From: Planctomycetota bacterium
GTDB taxonomy: Bacteria; Planctomycetota; Planctomycetia; Pirellulales; Pirellulaceae
Length of the DNA: 51,545 nucleotides
Assembly (NCBI GenBank): GCA_026692885.1
Contig: JAPLNJ010001181.1
Coordinates: 1 to 51,545, forward strand
Reading direction: 5' to 3'
In this document: one piece after another, positions 21,524 through 28,265 of the stretch
How positions within the stretch are numbered: the first letter of the stretch is position 1
Layout of the letters: each line of letters starts with the position of its first letter
Translations under genes and position numbers: made by a program
Notes under the pieces: generated by a model
Databases searched by the model: none
What the model saw: only the letters and a program-made list of their open reading frames with translations
What the model was told of the DNA's origin: nothing

Positions 21524-23890
21524 TCAAACGTCAAACTCGTCCGGTGTGAAGGTCAGCAGTCTCTGGGCGGCGACCGCCTCGTTGGCTTTGTGGACGACGA
21601 CTTCCGTGCGGAAGGCGAGGTCGGCGGGACAGTTTAGTTTGGCCGTGCCACGGATGGCGTCGAAGAAGTTCTCCAGGTGCGGCTGATGGAGCGGCTTGTC
21701 GAGCACCACGGGCAGTTCATACGGCACCACGACGCCGGTCTCCCGGACATGTTCTTCGTCGCTGGTGACCGGCTTGGACGCGGCAATTTCCGATGGTTGC
21801 TTCAGGTAACCGGCGGCGACCCAGGAGTCCCACTGCGGCACGTGCGGCTCGCGGTAGATCCGGGTCCATTTGGGATTCTCGGAGATCTTGATCGAGCCGT
21901 CCACCCCCAGCACGTGCTCGAACATGCGTTCGCCGCCGCCGCTGGTTGTGGTCAGCACCTGGAAGGTGCCTCGCACGGTGCCGTCGGGCGTGTCGTACTC
22001 GATCAGGGCGGTGACGTTGTCGTACCACTGGCGCGTCTTGTAGTAGTCGACGCCGCCCATGGCCAGCACCGACTTGGGCGTCACGCCCAACAGCCAACCG
22101 ACGGCGTCGAATTGATGCGCGGCGAAGTCAGCCAGCGGCCCGCCGCCGAACTTCTTGAACGATCGCCAGTTGCGAAACTCGTGCATGCCGGGGTAGCCCT
22201 GCCGTTTCAAGTCGTCGTCGGTCATAGCGAACTTCTTGGGCCAGCCGGTATCCTCGCGGATCGGCTGGTTCCACTGGCCGGCGGCGTGCGTGATCCGGCC
22301 GGTGAGCTTCGCTTTCTGCAACAGGTTCTGTTGCACGTGCAGGTAGCGGGGATTGCTGCGGCGCTGATAGCCAATCTGCAGCAGTTTGCCGGTTTCCCGC
22401 ATGGTTCGCACCATGGAGCGTGCGCCGTCCAACGTGTTCGCCATGGCCTTTTCGCAGTATACGTGCAGTCCGGCTTTCAGGCAGGCGTTCGTGTGCTCGG
22501 CGTGCACATGGTCGGGCGTGGCCACCAGGACTGCGTGCAAGTCCTTTTCTTTCTGGAGCAGTTCCTGGTAGTCCTCGTAGTCGTTGACTTCCTGTTTGTA
22601 AGTTTCCAGGTAATACTTCGAAGACCGGCGACTGTACCGCCAGATATCGCAGACGGCCCGGAAGCGGACGTTGGGGATCGCCAGCACGGCGTTGATCAGC
22701 GCGCGGCCTTGCACGCCGAGGCCGATGATCGCGACGTTCAGCGTGTCCGACGGCGGCGTTCCCGCCGCTGGCTGAGCCCTGGTCAACGCGGGCGACAGCA
22801 ACAACATTCCGGCGCCGGCACCGGCCCCCAGGAATTCGCGGCGTTGAACGGTAAGTGACCTCCTGTCTTTCCGCGGCGCCGCCGCAAACCAATCCGCAAT
22901 CCGCAATCCGCAATCCGCAATCCGCAATCCGCAATCCGCAATCCGCAATCCGCAATCCGCAATCCGCAATCCGCAATCCGCAATCCGCAATCCGCAATCG
23001 GCGATTTCGTAGTCGAACATCCCGGCCAGCACGAAATCGGCGCCGTTCTTGAAGCTGTACTCGAAGGCGTCCCGCGGCGGGATCGCACCGGCGGCCATCG
23101 TCTTGAAGGCGATCCAGGGCTTTTCGACGGTCTTCATAAAGGCGGCCGTCTCCTCCGGGTTGGTGCACCACATCGAATCGTGGTTCAACTTGGCACTGGG
23201 ATAGTTGTGGTGGTGGAAGGTCTTGATATAGAAGTCGGCGGCGATCTTGTTCTTCTCGCAGGCGATCGCGACATTCGTGTCGTGGCAGCCCACCCCGGAT
23301 GGGACGCCTTGCGCCTTGGCAAAGTCCACCGCCTTGCCGATCAAGTCCACCTGACCCGCACCGAGCAGTCCATCGGCCCGCACGCCCCACAGGTAGATCG
23401 CGTCAGCGCCGTCGTCGATCAGCTTCTGGACCGCCTCGGCGTACTTGGCCAGGCCCGCTTCAACCGCAGCCGTGGTACAGATAATCCACTGGATCTTGCC
23501 GCCGCGTTCGTTGCGGTACTTCTTCAGCAGCTTGATGGCATTGGGCGGGTCGTGAATGGAGAGGGTGTTGACGCCGTGCGCCTCGGCCACCGCCATCGTC
23601 TCCATGATCTTCTCGTCGGTGTTGTAGTGCGCCGCCAGGTTGTAGACGTACCGCAGGTCGCGGCTGTGGGTGAAGTGCGTCAGCAGATTCCCGCCGAGCA
23701 ACATCCGGCTGACTTGCAGGTCACCGATCTTGCCCAGGGGCAGGGCATTCTTCGAACCAGGGGCACCGGCGGCGGGTGGGACGGCGGCCTCAGCCGCGAC
23801 GAGGCTTGTGGTGCCCGTCGCCAAGACCGCCCCTGCCGAGGCCAGCACAGATCCCTTCACAAACGTACGCCGGTTGATGGGTGAAGTCAT
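21524..23890 (-). CDS. Two Tat-signal oxidoreductase-like proteins in one frame: TIM-barrel (aldo/keto reductase-like) plus Gfo/Idh/MocA
   Basis: The 788-residue frame starts at ATG 23890, with GGAGGAG 13 bases upstream. Residues 1-35 are a Tat signal (INRRTFVKGS). Residues 45-295 form a TIM-barrel protein like planctomycete Tat aldo/keto-reductase relatives (ISRMLLGGNLL-like start, NTLSIHDPPNAIKLLKKYRN, MAAGAIPPRDAFEYSFKNGA, FVLAGMFDYEI). Residues about 297-333 come from a 7-bp tandem repeat (IADCGLR, five times). Then comes a second Tat signal (QRREFLGAGAGAGM) and a full Gfo/Idh dehydrogenase: VAIIGLGVQGRALINAV (NAD-binding), ATPDHVHAEHTNACLKAG, YCEKAMA (Lys kept, usual Pro replaced by Ala) and the C-terminal NFFDAIRG. 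An AGGAGG precedes the second signal near 22,860, but no ATG, GTG or TTG follows in frame before the twin arginine. It looks like two genes merged by repeat growth and start-codon loss. A C-terminal truncation of the first half is likely. Confidence 0.75.
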   Translation of the reverse strand: MTSPINRRTFVKGSVLASAGAVLATGTTSLVAAEAAVPPAAGAPGSKNALPLGKIGDLQVSRMLLGGNLLTHFTHSRDLRYVYNLAAHYNTDEKIMETMAVAEAHGVNTLSIHDPPNAIKLLKKYRNERGGKIQWIICTTAAVEAGLAKYAEAVQKLIDDGADAIYLWGVRADGLLGAGQVDLIGKAVDFAKAQGVPSGVGCHDTNVAIACEKNKIAADFYIKTFHHHNYPSAKLNHDSMWCTNPEETAAFMKTVEKPWIAFKTMAAGAIPPRDAFEYSFKNGADFVLAGMFDYEIADCGLRIADCGLRIADCGLRIADCGLRIADCGLRIADWFAAAPRKDRRSLTVQRREFLGAGAGAGMLLLSPALTRAQPAAGTPPSDTLNVAIIGLGVQGRALINAVLAIPNVRFRAVCDIWRYSRRSSKYYLETYKQEVNDYEDYQELLQKEKDLHAVLVATPDHVHAEHTNACLKAGLHVYCEKAMANTLDGARSMVRTMRETGKLLQIGYQRRSNPRYLHVQQNLLQKAKLTGRITHAAGQWNQPIREDTGWPKKFAMTDDDLKRQGYPGMHEFRNWRSFKKFGGGPLADFAAHQFDAVGWLLGVTPKSVLAMGGVDYYKTRQWYDNVTALIEYDTPDGTVRGTFQVLTTTSGGGERMFEHVLGVDGSIKISENPKWTRIYREPHVPQWDSWVAAGYLKQPSEIAASKPVTSDEEHVRETGVVVPYELPVVLDKPLHQPHLENFFDAIRGTAKLNCPADLAFRTEVVVHKANEAVAAQRLLTFTPDEFDV
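22891..22995. repeat. Heptanucleotide tandem repeat, 15 exact copies of AATCCGC, within a coding frame
   Basis: Fifteen perfect units fill 105 bases, followed by one imperfect unit (AATCGGC, 22,996-23,002). On the coding (minus) strand it reads GCGGATT and encodes a 7-residue peptide repeat once per 21 bases. Because 7 is not a multiple of 3, gain or loss of one unit would shift the frame between the two protein halves; only changes by three units keep it. This is the layout of a slippage-switchable locus. Confidence 0.95.
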
Positions 23891-24193
23891 GGCTTCGTCT
23901 TTTCTCCTCCAAAAGAAGTTTCCTCGCCATGCGCGAGAGGGCCAGAGCGAATGGCTGCGGATTTCGGACAGCGGGGCGAGCGTGATTCCTGCGGGTGGCG
24001 ACGGCCTGCGGATCCCCATTCCGCATCCGTAAGCGATCACTTTGAGCTTCCGCGCGCCGGATGTCAAGTCGGATTAGGTCCGCTTGGCGCTCCACGGCAG
24101 CTTGGGCTACGCTGAGCGCTGAAGAATGTCGTATGGACTCACTATTTCGACTGTCTCACTTCGACCCCTGCCGCCTTGCGCGGCCGGTGAAGG

Positions 24194-24316
24194 AGTCTTG
24201 TGAGCGAGATCGCGAACGCAGCAATACCCCTCCCTTCCCCAGCCTGCCGCCGGAGGCGGCAGGCTGGGGAAGAGAGGAAGGCGGTGAATGTCGTTCGCGA
24301 TCTCGCTTACAAGACT
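24194..24316. repeat. 123-bp element with 25-bp terminal inverted repeats
   Basis: The ends AGTCTTGTGAGCGAGATCGC (left, 24,194-24,218) and the reverse complement at 24,292-24,316 match with one mismatch. A second, perfect inverted pair (CTTCCCCAGCCTGCCGCC and GGCGGCAGGCTGGGGAAG) lies in the middle, so the transcript would fold into a long two-part hairpin. It has the size and shape of a MITE. Confidence 0.75.
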
Positions 24317-24414
24317 TCTCTCACCGTCCAGGCGAGTTGGACGGGGTCGTTTTCGAAACTAAAACAGTCGAACTATCGCATTGACTCACTGCTTGGGGCT
24401 GCTAGATTTTGTTG

Positions 24415-24584
24415 GGCCTTGATCATAAGGTTGCGCAAAACGCTAGCAGGGTGGCTGGTGGCTTAGCCTAGGCGAAGCCGCAGCAACAGTGGACTGGGGC
24501 TTCGCCGTAGGCTCAGCCGCCAGCCACCCGGACCGTGGCCAGCACGGACAGCAGACAGCAGTGCGCAACCTTACGATCAAGGCC
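24415..24584. repeat. 170-bp nested inverted-repeat element
   Basis: Outer arms of 23 bases (GGCCTTGATCATAAGGTTGC and onward, 24,415-24,437; reverse at 24,562-24,584) match with one mismatch. Inner arms at 24,449-24,479 and 24,498-24,529 (GGGTGGCTGGTGGCTTAGCC facing its reverse) form a second hairpin. No coding capacity is seen. Confidence 0.75.
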
Positions 24585-24595
24585 TTTTGTTGCCC

Positions 24596-24652
24596 GCACG
24601 GATGCAGACCGAACCAGGACGACATCCGTGCTCTGGCTCTGCCATCCGTGCG
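24596..24652. repeat. Short CACGGATG-family repeat before the kinase gene
   Basis: About 57 bases bounded by GCACGGATGCAG and TGCCATCCGTGCG, with CATCCGTGCTCTGGCTC inside. The right end is nearly identical to that of 21,320-21,396. Confidence 0.65.
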
Positions 24653-24713
24653 AAGGGCGTAAGAGAAGAGTCGCATTGGCTGGGGATCGGACCAATCGGG
24701 TGTGAAGGCTACG

Positions 24714-25361
24714 ATGTCGACGTTGAGACAAAACAAGAGGCCCGCCGGGCGGATCGAGGCCCTGTTGCTGCTAGGCCCGACCGGTGCGGGCAAGACGCCG
24801 CTGGGGCAATTGCTCGAAGCTCGCGGTCTCGGTGGACGGCGGTGCGCCCATTTCGATTTCGGTGAGAACCTGCGCCAAGCGGTAGCCCGCGACCAACCAG
24901 ATGCCATCGTCTCGGCCGAGGATCTCCGGTTCCTGCAGCATGTGCTGGCCCGCGGCGAGCTGTTGGAGGACCAGGACTTCCCGATCGCCCAGCGGATCCT
25001 GCGATCGTTTCTGGCTCGTGCCGCCGCGGACGCCAACCCGCTGGTCGTGCTGAACGGCCTACCGCGGCACGTCGGGCAAGCCGCGGCGATGGCCCAAAAC
25101 CTGCAGCTGCGGACCGTCGTCAACCTCGCTTGCTCCGCCGAGACCGTGCTGGCGCGCGTCGCGGCTAACACCGGCGGCGACCGCACCCACCGGACCGACG
25201 ACGATTTGGAGGCCATTCGCCGGAGACTCGTGATCTTCGCCGAACGCACCGCACCGCTGATCGAGTACTACCGCGAGCAGGATGCCCGCATCCTGCAGCT
25301 CGACGTGGCCGCGGATACGACCGCGGCGCAGCTGTGGGAACAGATGCGGGGATATCCATGA
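24714..25361 (+). CDS. P-loop nucleoside-monophosphate (adenylate) kinase-like protein
   Basis: The 215-residue product from ATG 24714 has a Walker A loop GPTGAGKT at residues 21-28, followed by LGQLLEARGL as in adenylate/shikimate-type kinases. VVLNGLPRHVGQAAAM matches the NMP-kinase stretch (usually DGFPR) that contacts the phosphate acceptor, and TGGDRTHRTDDDLEAIRRRL matches the lid with its arginines. FAERTAPLIEYYRE is the usual helix near the C-terminus. It resembles adenylate kinase, but the key DGFPR Asp-Gly is changed to NGLPR, so the acceptor nucleotide may differ. Its TGA overlaps the ATG of the MBL hydrolase by four bases (ATGA), so both are translated as one unit. An earlier GTG at 24,702 is possible. 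Confidence 0.72.
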   Translation: MSTLRQNKRPAGRIEALLLLGPTGAGKTPLGQLLEARGLGGRRCAHFDFGENLRQAVARDQPDAIVSAEDLRFLQHVLARGELLEDQDFPIAQRILRSFLARAAADANPLVVLNGLPRHVGQAAAMAQNLQLRTVVNLACSAETVLARVAANTGGDRTHRTDDDLEAIRRRLVIFAERTAPLIEYYREQDARILQLDVAADTTAAQLWEQMRGYP

Positions 25362-26242
25362 TCGAGCCAGTTCAGAAGGGCGAAGTGCTACGCCAGGACA
25401 TTCTGGCGGCCGAACCGGGCGACGGACTGGTCGCGTGGTGGTTGGGCCAGAGCGGATTCTTGATCAAGGCGGCAGGCGGCTGCGTGCTGTTGGATCCGTA
25501 TCTGTCGGACTCGTTGACCTACAAGTACGCGCAGACCGATCAGCCGCACGTCCGCATGACGGAACAGGTGATCCGGCCGGAACGGCTCGACATGCTGGAT
25601 GTCGTCACCTCCAGCCACAACCACACGGATCACCTGGACGCGGAGACGCTGCGACCGCTGATCCGAGCCAATCCGAAGATCCAGCTAGTCATCCCGGAAG
25701 CCAACCGGCCGTTCGTGGCGGAACGCCTGGGTTGCGACCCCCAGTGGCCGGTGGGCTTGACCGACGGCCAATCCGTGCAACTCGGCCCCCTGACCATCCA
25801 CGGCCTGGCGGCGGCTCACGAAGAAGTGGCCCGTGATCCGTGGGGGCGACCGGTCTGCATGGGCTACGTCGTCCGACTGGGACGGCACAGCGTGTATCAC
25901 GGCGGAGACGGGATCTGGTACGCAGGCTTGACCGAACAGCTGGCGCCGTTCGACATTTCCTTGGCTTTGCTGCCGATCAACGGCCGACTGCCCAACCGTC
26001 GCACTGCCGGAAACCTGTGGGGCCAGGAAGCTGCGGCACTGGCCCAAGAACTGCGGGCCGAGCTGGTGGTGCCCTGCCACTTTGAGATGTTCACGTTCAA
26101 TTCCGAATCCCCAGATGCGTTCGTGGCCAAGTGCCGGGAATTGGGCCAACCGTATCGTGTGTTGCGGTGCGGCGAGCGGTTGGAAGTGGCCGGCCGATGC
26201 GATCAGCCTACGGTAAGATTCACTCGGGGCCAAGAAAGTTGA
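25358..26242 (+). CDS. MBL-fold metal-dependent hydrolase (UlaG-like)
   Basis: The 294-residue protein starts at ATG 25358, coupled to the kinase stop by a four-base overlap. It has the metallo-beta-lactamase motif H87-N-H89-T-D91-H92 (SHNHTDHLD), an early LGQSGFLIKAAG strand with LLDPYLSD, then YHGGDGIWYAG (the bridging Asp), LLPINGRLPNRRTAG and VVPCHFEMF with the last His. This pattern is the UlaG/L-ascorbate-6-phosphate lactonase group, cytoplasmic metal-dependent hydrolases of lactones or phosphodiesters. No PTS or ascorbate genes are near, so the substrate remains open. Pairing with an NMP-kinase-like protein hints at nucleotide or sugar-phosphate use, as an inference. The 3' end overlaps the convergent FkbM gene by 23 bases. 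Confidence 0.83.
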   Translation: MIEPVQKGEVLRQDILAAEPGDGLVAWWLGQSGFLIKAAGGCVLLDPYLSDSLTYKYAQTDQPHVRMTEQVIRPERLDMLDVVTSSHNHTDHLDAETLRPLIRANPKIQLVIPEANRPFVAERLGCDPQWPVGLTDGQSVQLGPLTIHGLAAAHEEVARDPWGRPVCMGYVVRLGRHSVYHGGDGIWYAGLTEQLAPFDISLALLPINGRLPNRRTAGNLWGQEAAALAQELRAELVVPCHFEMFTFNSESPDAFVAKCRELGQPYRVLRCGERLEVAGRCDQPTVRFTRGQES

Positions 26243-27161
26243 ACTCGGCACATTTCCCATCGTAGGGATTGAACTCTTTTCGGGAAATAAGGTAACCCTG
26301 CTCGCGAAGCAGGCCTAGGATATGCACAAAAGAACTCCACTGTTCATCGTTCCACAAATGACATTCTACCAAAAGTTGCCTAACCGACAGTTTTGCGAGA
26401 GTCCGAGACGAGAGGATTTCCATCAGAGCCGGCATTTCTCCTCCCTCAATATCAATTTTTAAGATATCTACACGCGGATGTCCAAGTTCGGCGGCAAATT
26501 CGCTTAAGCGTTTGACCGGGCATTTTCGGCCTTCGATGACCAGATCGTCGGCTTTCTCGGGATTGGTGGAAGTCGGTCCCAGACCGACGGGGTGATACCA
26601 GAATTTCCCTTTGCCGACTGCTTGTCCGGGATGGTACTTGGAAAAAGACCGCTCCACGGAAGGTCCTGGATCAAACGCATGAACTTCGCAGCCGAAGACC
26701 CCAGCCATCTCGACGTCGAATGAGATGTCGTCGCTGATGCCGAAGGAATAGACCACCGCCCCTGGTCTTAAGCTTTGGGGATCACTCAGCCATTTTCCAC
26801 CGTCGCCAAAGGTGCCGACGCGAAACATATTCTTTCCGTCAACGACGGCATCAAAGAGAAAAGTGCGACGAACGCCCGTGTATCTATTGACAAAAGCCAC
26901 GGGATCTTTTTCGTAAGCTTCCAGGAGCTTCGCCTGATCCGCGAGGCGTCTTCCCTGCAAGTCCTGCGTGGGTAGACTGCGGTAGTAGGCGTCTTTCTCA
27001 AGGAGGTAGGCGTTTTGATCGATGATAGGCTCTGCGATTATATGGAAGAACACCAAGACCCCATTCATCGCGTGAGGCTGTTTCATGGCACCAACTAACA
27101 CGGTGACGGCAACGCTCAGCCCGCAATAAAGAATCAGCTCACGAAGTGTGAATCTCTTCAT
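26220..27161 (-). CDS. FkbM-family methyltransferase with an N-terminal membrane anchor
   Basis: The 313-residue product starts at ATG 27161 with AAGGA and GAGGG just upstream. Residues 7-25 (RELILYCGLSVAVTVLVGA) form a membrane anchor. The catalytic part shows VVYSFGISDDISFDVEMAG (SAM-binding region), CEVHAFDPGPSV, VGLGPTSTNPEKA, and the FkbM hallmark VDILKIDIEGGEMPAL, ending with a LLVECHLWNDE strand. It resembles METTL24/FkbM-like O-methyltransferases acting on sugars or small molecules. Its base composition is clearly richer in A and T than all neighbours, which suggests recent acquisition. It stands alone on its strand and converges on the MBL gene with a 23-base 3' overlap. The methyl acceptor is unknown. 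Confidence 0.8.
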   Translation of the reverse strand: MKRFTLRELILYCGLSVAVTVLVGAMKQPHAMNGVLVFFHIIAEPIIDQNAYLLEKDAYYRSLPTQDLQGRRLADQAKLLEAYEKDPVAFVNRYTGVRRTFLFDAVVDGKNMFRVGTFGDGGKWLSDPQSLRPGAVVYSFGISDDISFDVEMAGVFGCEVHAFDPGPSVERSFSKYHPGQAVGKGKFWYHPVGLGPTSTNPEKADDLVIEGRKCPVKRLSEFAAELGHPRVDILKIDIEGGEMPALMEILSSRTLAKLSVRQLLVECHLWNDEQWSSFVHILGLLREQGYLISRKEFNPYDGKCAEFNFLGPE

Positions 27162-27227
27162 AACCCTCGTTCCTTTGGAAAACTGATAGGAATTTGAACT
27201 CCCCGCAGCCCCTGATGCAACCGCCCG

Positions 27228-27250
27228 GCCGCCCCGTGGGCGGCTTTCTT
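27228..27250 (+). terminator. GC hairpin followed by a T-rich tract, candidate intrinsic terminator
   Basis: GCCGCCC and GGGCGGC pair perfectly around a 3-base loop, followed by TTTCTT. It is oriented for plus-strand transcription and sits upstream of the efflux regulator promoter, where it would stop read-through. The short T tract and lack of an adjacent plus-strand gene make it uncertain. Confidence 0.35.
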
Positions 27251-27516
27251 GCGGCTCTATTCGGTTCTTCAGCCCTATTCTCGTTGCTTCGGTGGATCAC
27301 CGCGATTGCCACCGCAATCTTGCCGCCTTTCCGAGTCCGAGTCAGTCAAGCCAACCGCGTTCCTGGTGGGCCACGGTCACTGTGCCCAAGGTGGTTGCAT
27401 CCTCGCACTGTGAATTACTGCGGGGGCGATTCCTGTCCTCTATCGTCCTGTCCGCCGCTTTCAAGTCTCCAACCGGCATCCTGGTTGTCCCGCTTTCGCC
27501 TGTCCCGTTTTCGCTC

Positions 27517-27563
27517 TTGCGTCCCTGAGTTCGGCCGCTACAATTACCGGACTGACTGGTCCG
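27517..27563 (+). promoter_or_regulatory. Sigma-70-like promoter with a palindromic TetR-type operator
   Basis: TTGCGT at 27,517-27,522 and TACAAT at 27,539-27,544 are separated by 16 bases. Directly after the -10 lies CGGAC-TGACTG-GTCCG at 27,548-27,563, a 5-bp inverted repeat around a 6-base centre that would overlap the transcription start. Placement between the -10 and the TetR gene fits autorepression of the efflux operon. Confidence 0.55.
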
Positions 27564-27586
27564 TCCAAGCTAGGAACCTTTTTCCG

Positions 27587-28240
27587 ATGACAGGCAGTAG
27601 CCACCGAAAACCCGGCCGGCCGGCCAACGAGGCGGTCCGTCACCAGCGTGAGGAGGAGATCCTCGATGCGGCCACGCGCCTGTTTGCCGAACACGGTTTC
27701 TCCAACGCCAACACGCAAGTGCTGGCCGACATGCTCGGCGTGGGCAAAGGCACCATCTATCGCTACTTCCCGTCGAAGCAGGAACTCTTCCTGGCCGCCG
27801 TCGACCGGGCCATGCGGCAGGCGACGGACACCATCGATCGGGCCCTGGGGGACATGGACGAGCCACTTGTCCGAATGCTGCGCGCGATGACGGTCTACCT
27901 GGCCTTCTTCGCCCAGCATCCCGAGTACGTGGAATTGATTATCCAGGAGCGGGCCCAGTTCAAGGATCGCAAGAAACCGACCTACTTCGTTCACCGCGAC
28001 GCGAACGTGGTGCGTTGGCAAGCGGCGTTCCGAGCGCTGACGGCCGCGGGCCGCGTGCGGGGCGTCCCGGCCGAACGGATCACCGATGTCTTGAGCGACA
28101 TGCTGTACGGCCGGATGTTCACCAACTATTTCGTCGGCAGCACTCGTCCGCCCGAAGAACAGGCCAGTGAAATCTTCGACATTGCGTTCTACGGCATCCT
28201 CAGCGACTCGGAACGGACCCGTGCCCCGCAGCACATCTGA
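27587..28240 (+). CDS. TetR/AcrR-family transcriptional regulator of the efflux operon
   Basis: The 217-residue protein from ATG 27587 has the TetR helix-turn-helix at about residues 20-65: EEEILDAATRLFAEHGFSNA, TQVLADMLGVGKGTIYRYFP, SKQELFLAAVDRAM. The C-terminal ligand domain contains FFAQHPEYVELIIQERAQFK, which resembles the CerR/AcrR groups linked to RND pumps. The frame is open upstream to 27,194, but the promoter with its palindrome at 27,517-27,563 and the domain start favour 27587. The efflux adaptor begins 25 bases after the stop and the RND pump follows, so the regulator leads the operon it probably represses. The inducer is unknown. Confidence 0.88.
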   Translation: MTGSSHRKPGRPANEAVRHQREEEILDAATRLFAEHGFSNANTQVLADMLGVGKGTIYRYFPSKQELFLAAVDRAMRQATDTIDRALGDMDEPLVRMLRAMTVYLAFFAQHPEYVELIIQERAQFKDRKKPTYFVHRDANVVRWQAAFRALTAAGRVRGVPAERITDVLSDMLYGRMFTNYFVGSTRPPEEQASEIFDIAFYGILSDSERTRAPQHI

Positions 28241-28265
28241 AGCTAAGCGTACGGAAAGAGAATCT

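Larger units (their letters stand above)
23891..24713. other. 823-bp gene-free region filled with inverted-repeat elements
   Basis: No gene is recognised. The region holds the 5' leader of the Tat fusion gene, two MITE-like inverted-repeat elements (24,194-24,316 and 24,415-24,584), and one CACGGATG-family repeat (24,596-24,652) that lies directly ahead of the kinase gene. Confidence 0.6.
27162..27586. other. Divergent intergenic region before the efflux regulator
   Basis: This 425-base gap contains the FkbM leader, a GC hairpin followed by TTTCTT at 27,228-27,250, and the TetR promoter/operator at 27,517-27,563. No gene is recognised in it. Confidence 0.5.

Noticed and set aside
22891..22995. 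Regularly spaced short repeat that might be a CRISPR array.
   Set aside because: Units are 7 bases with no spacers; it is a simple tandem repeat inside a coding frame.
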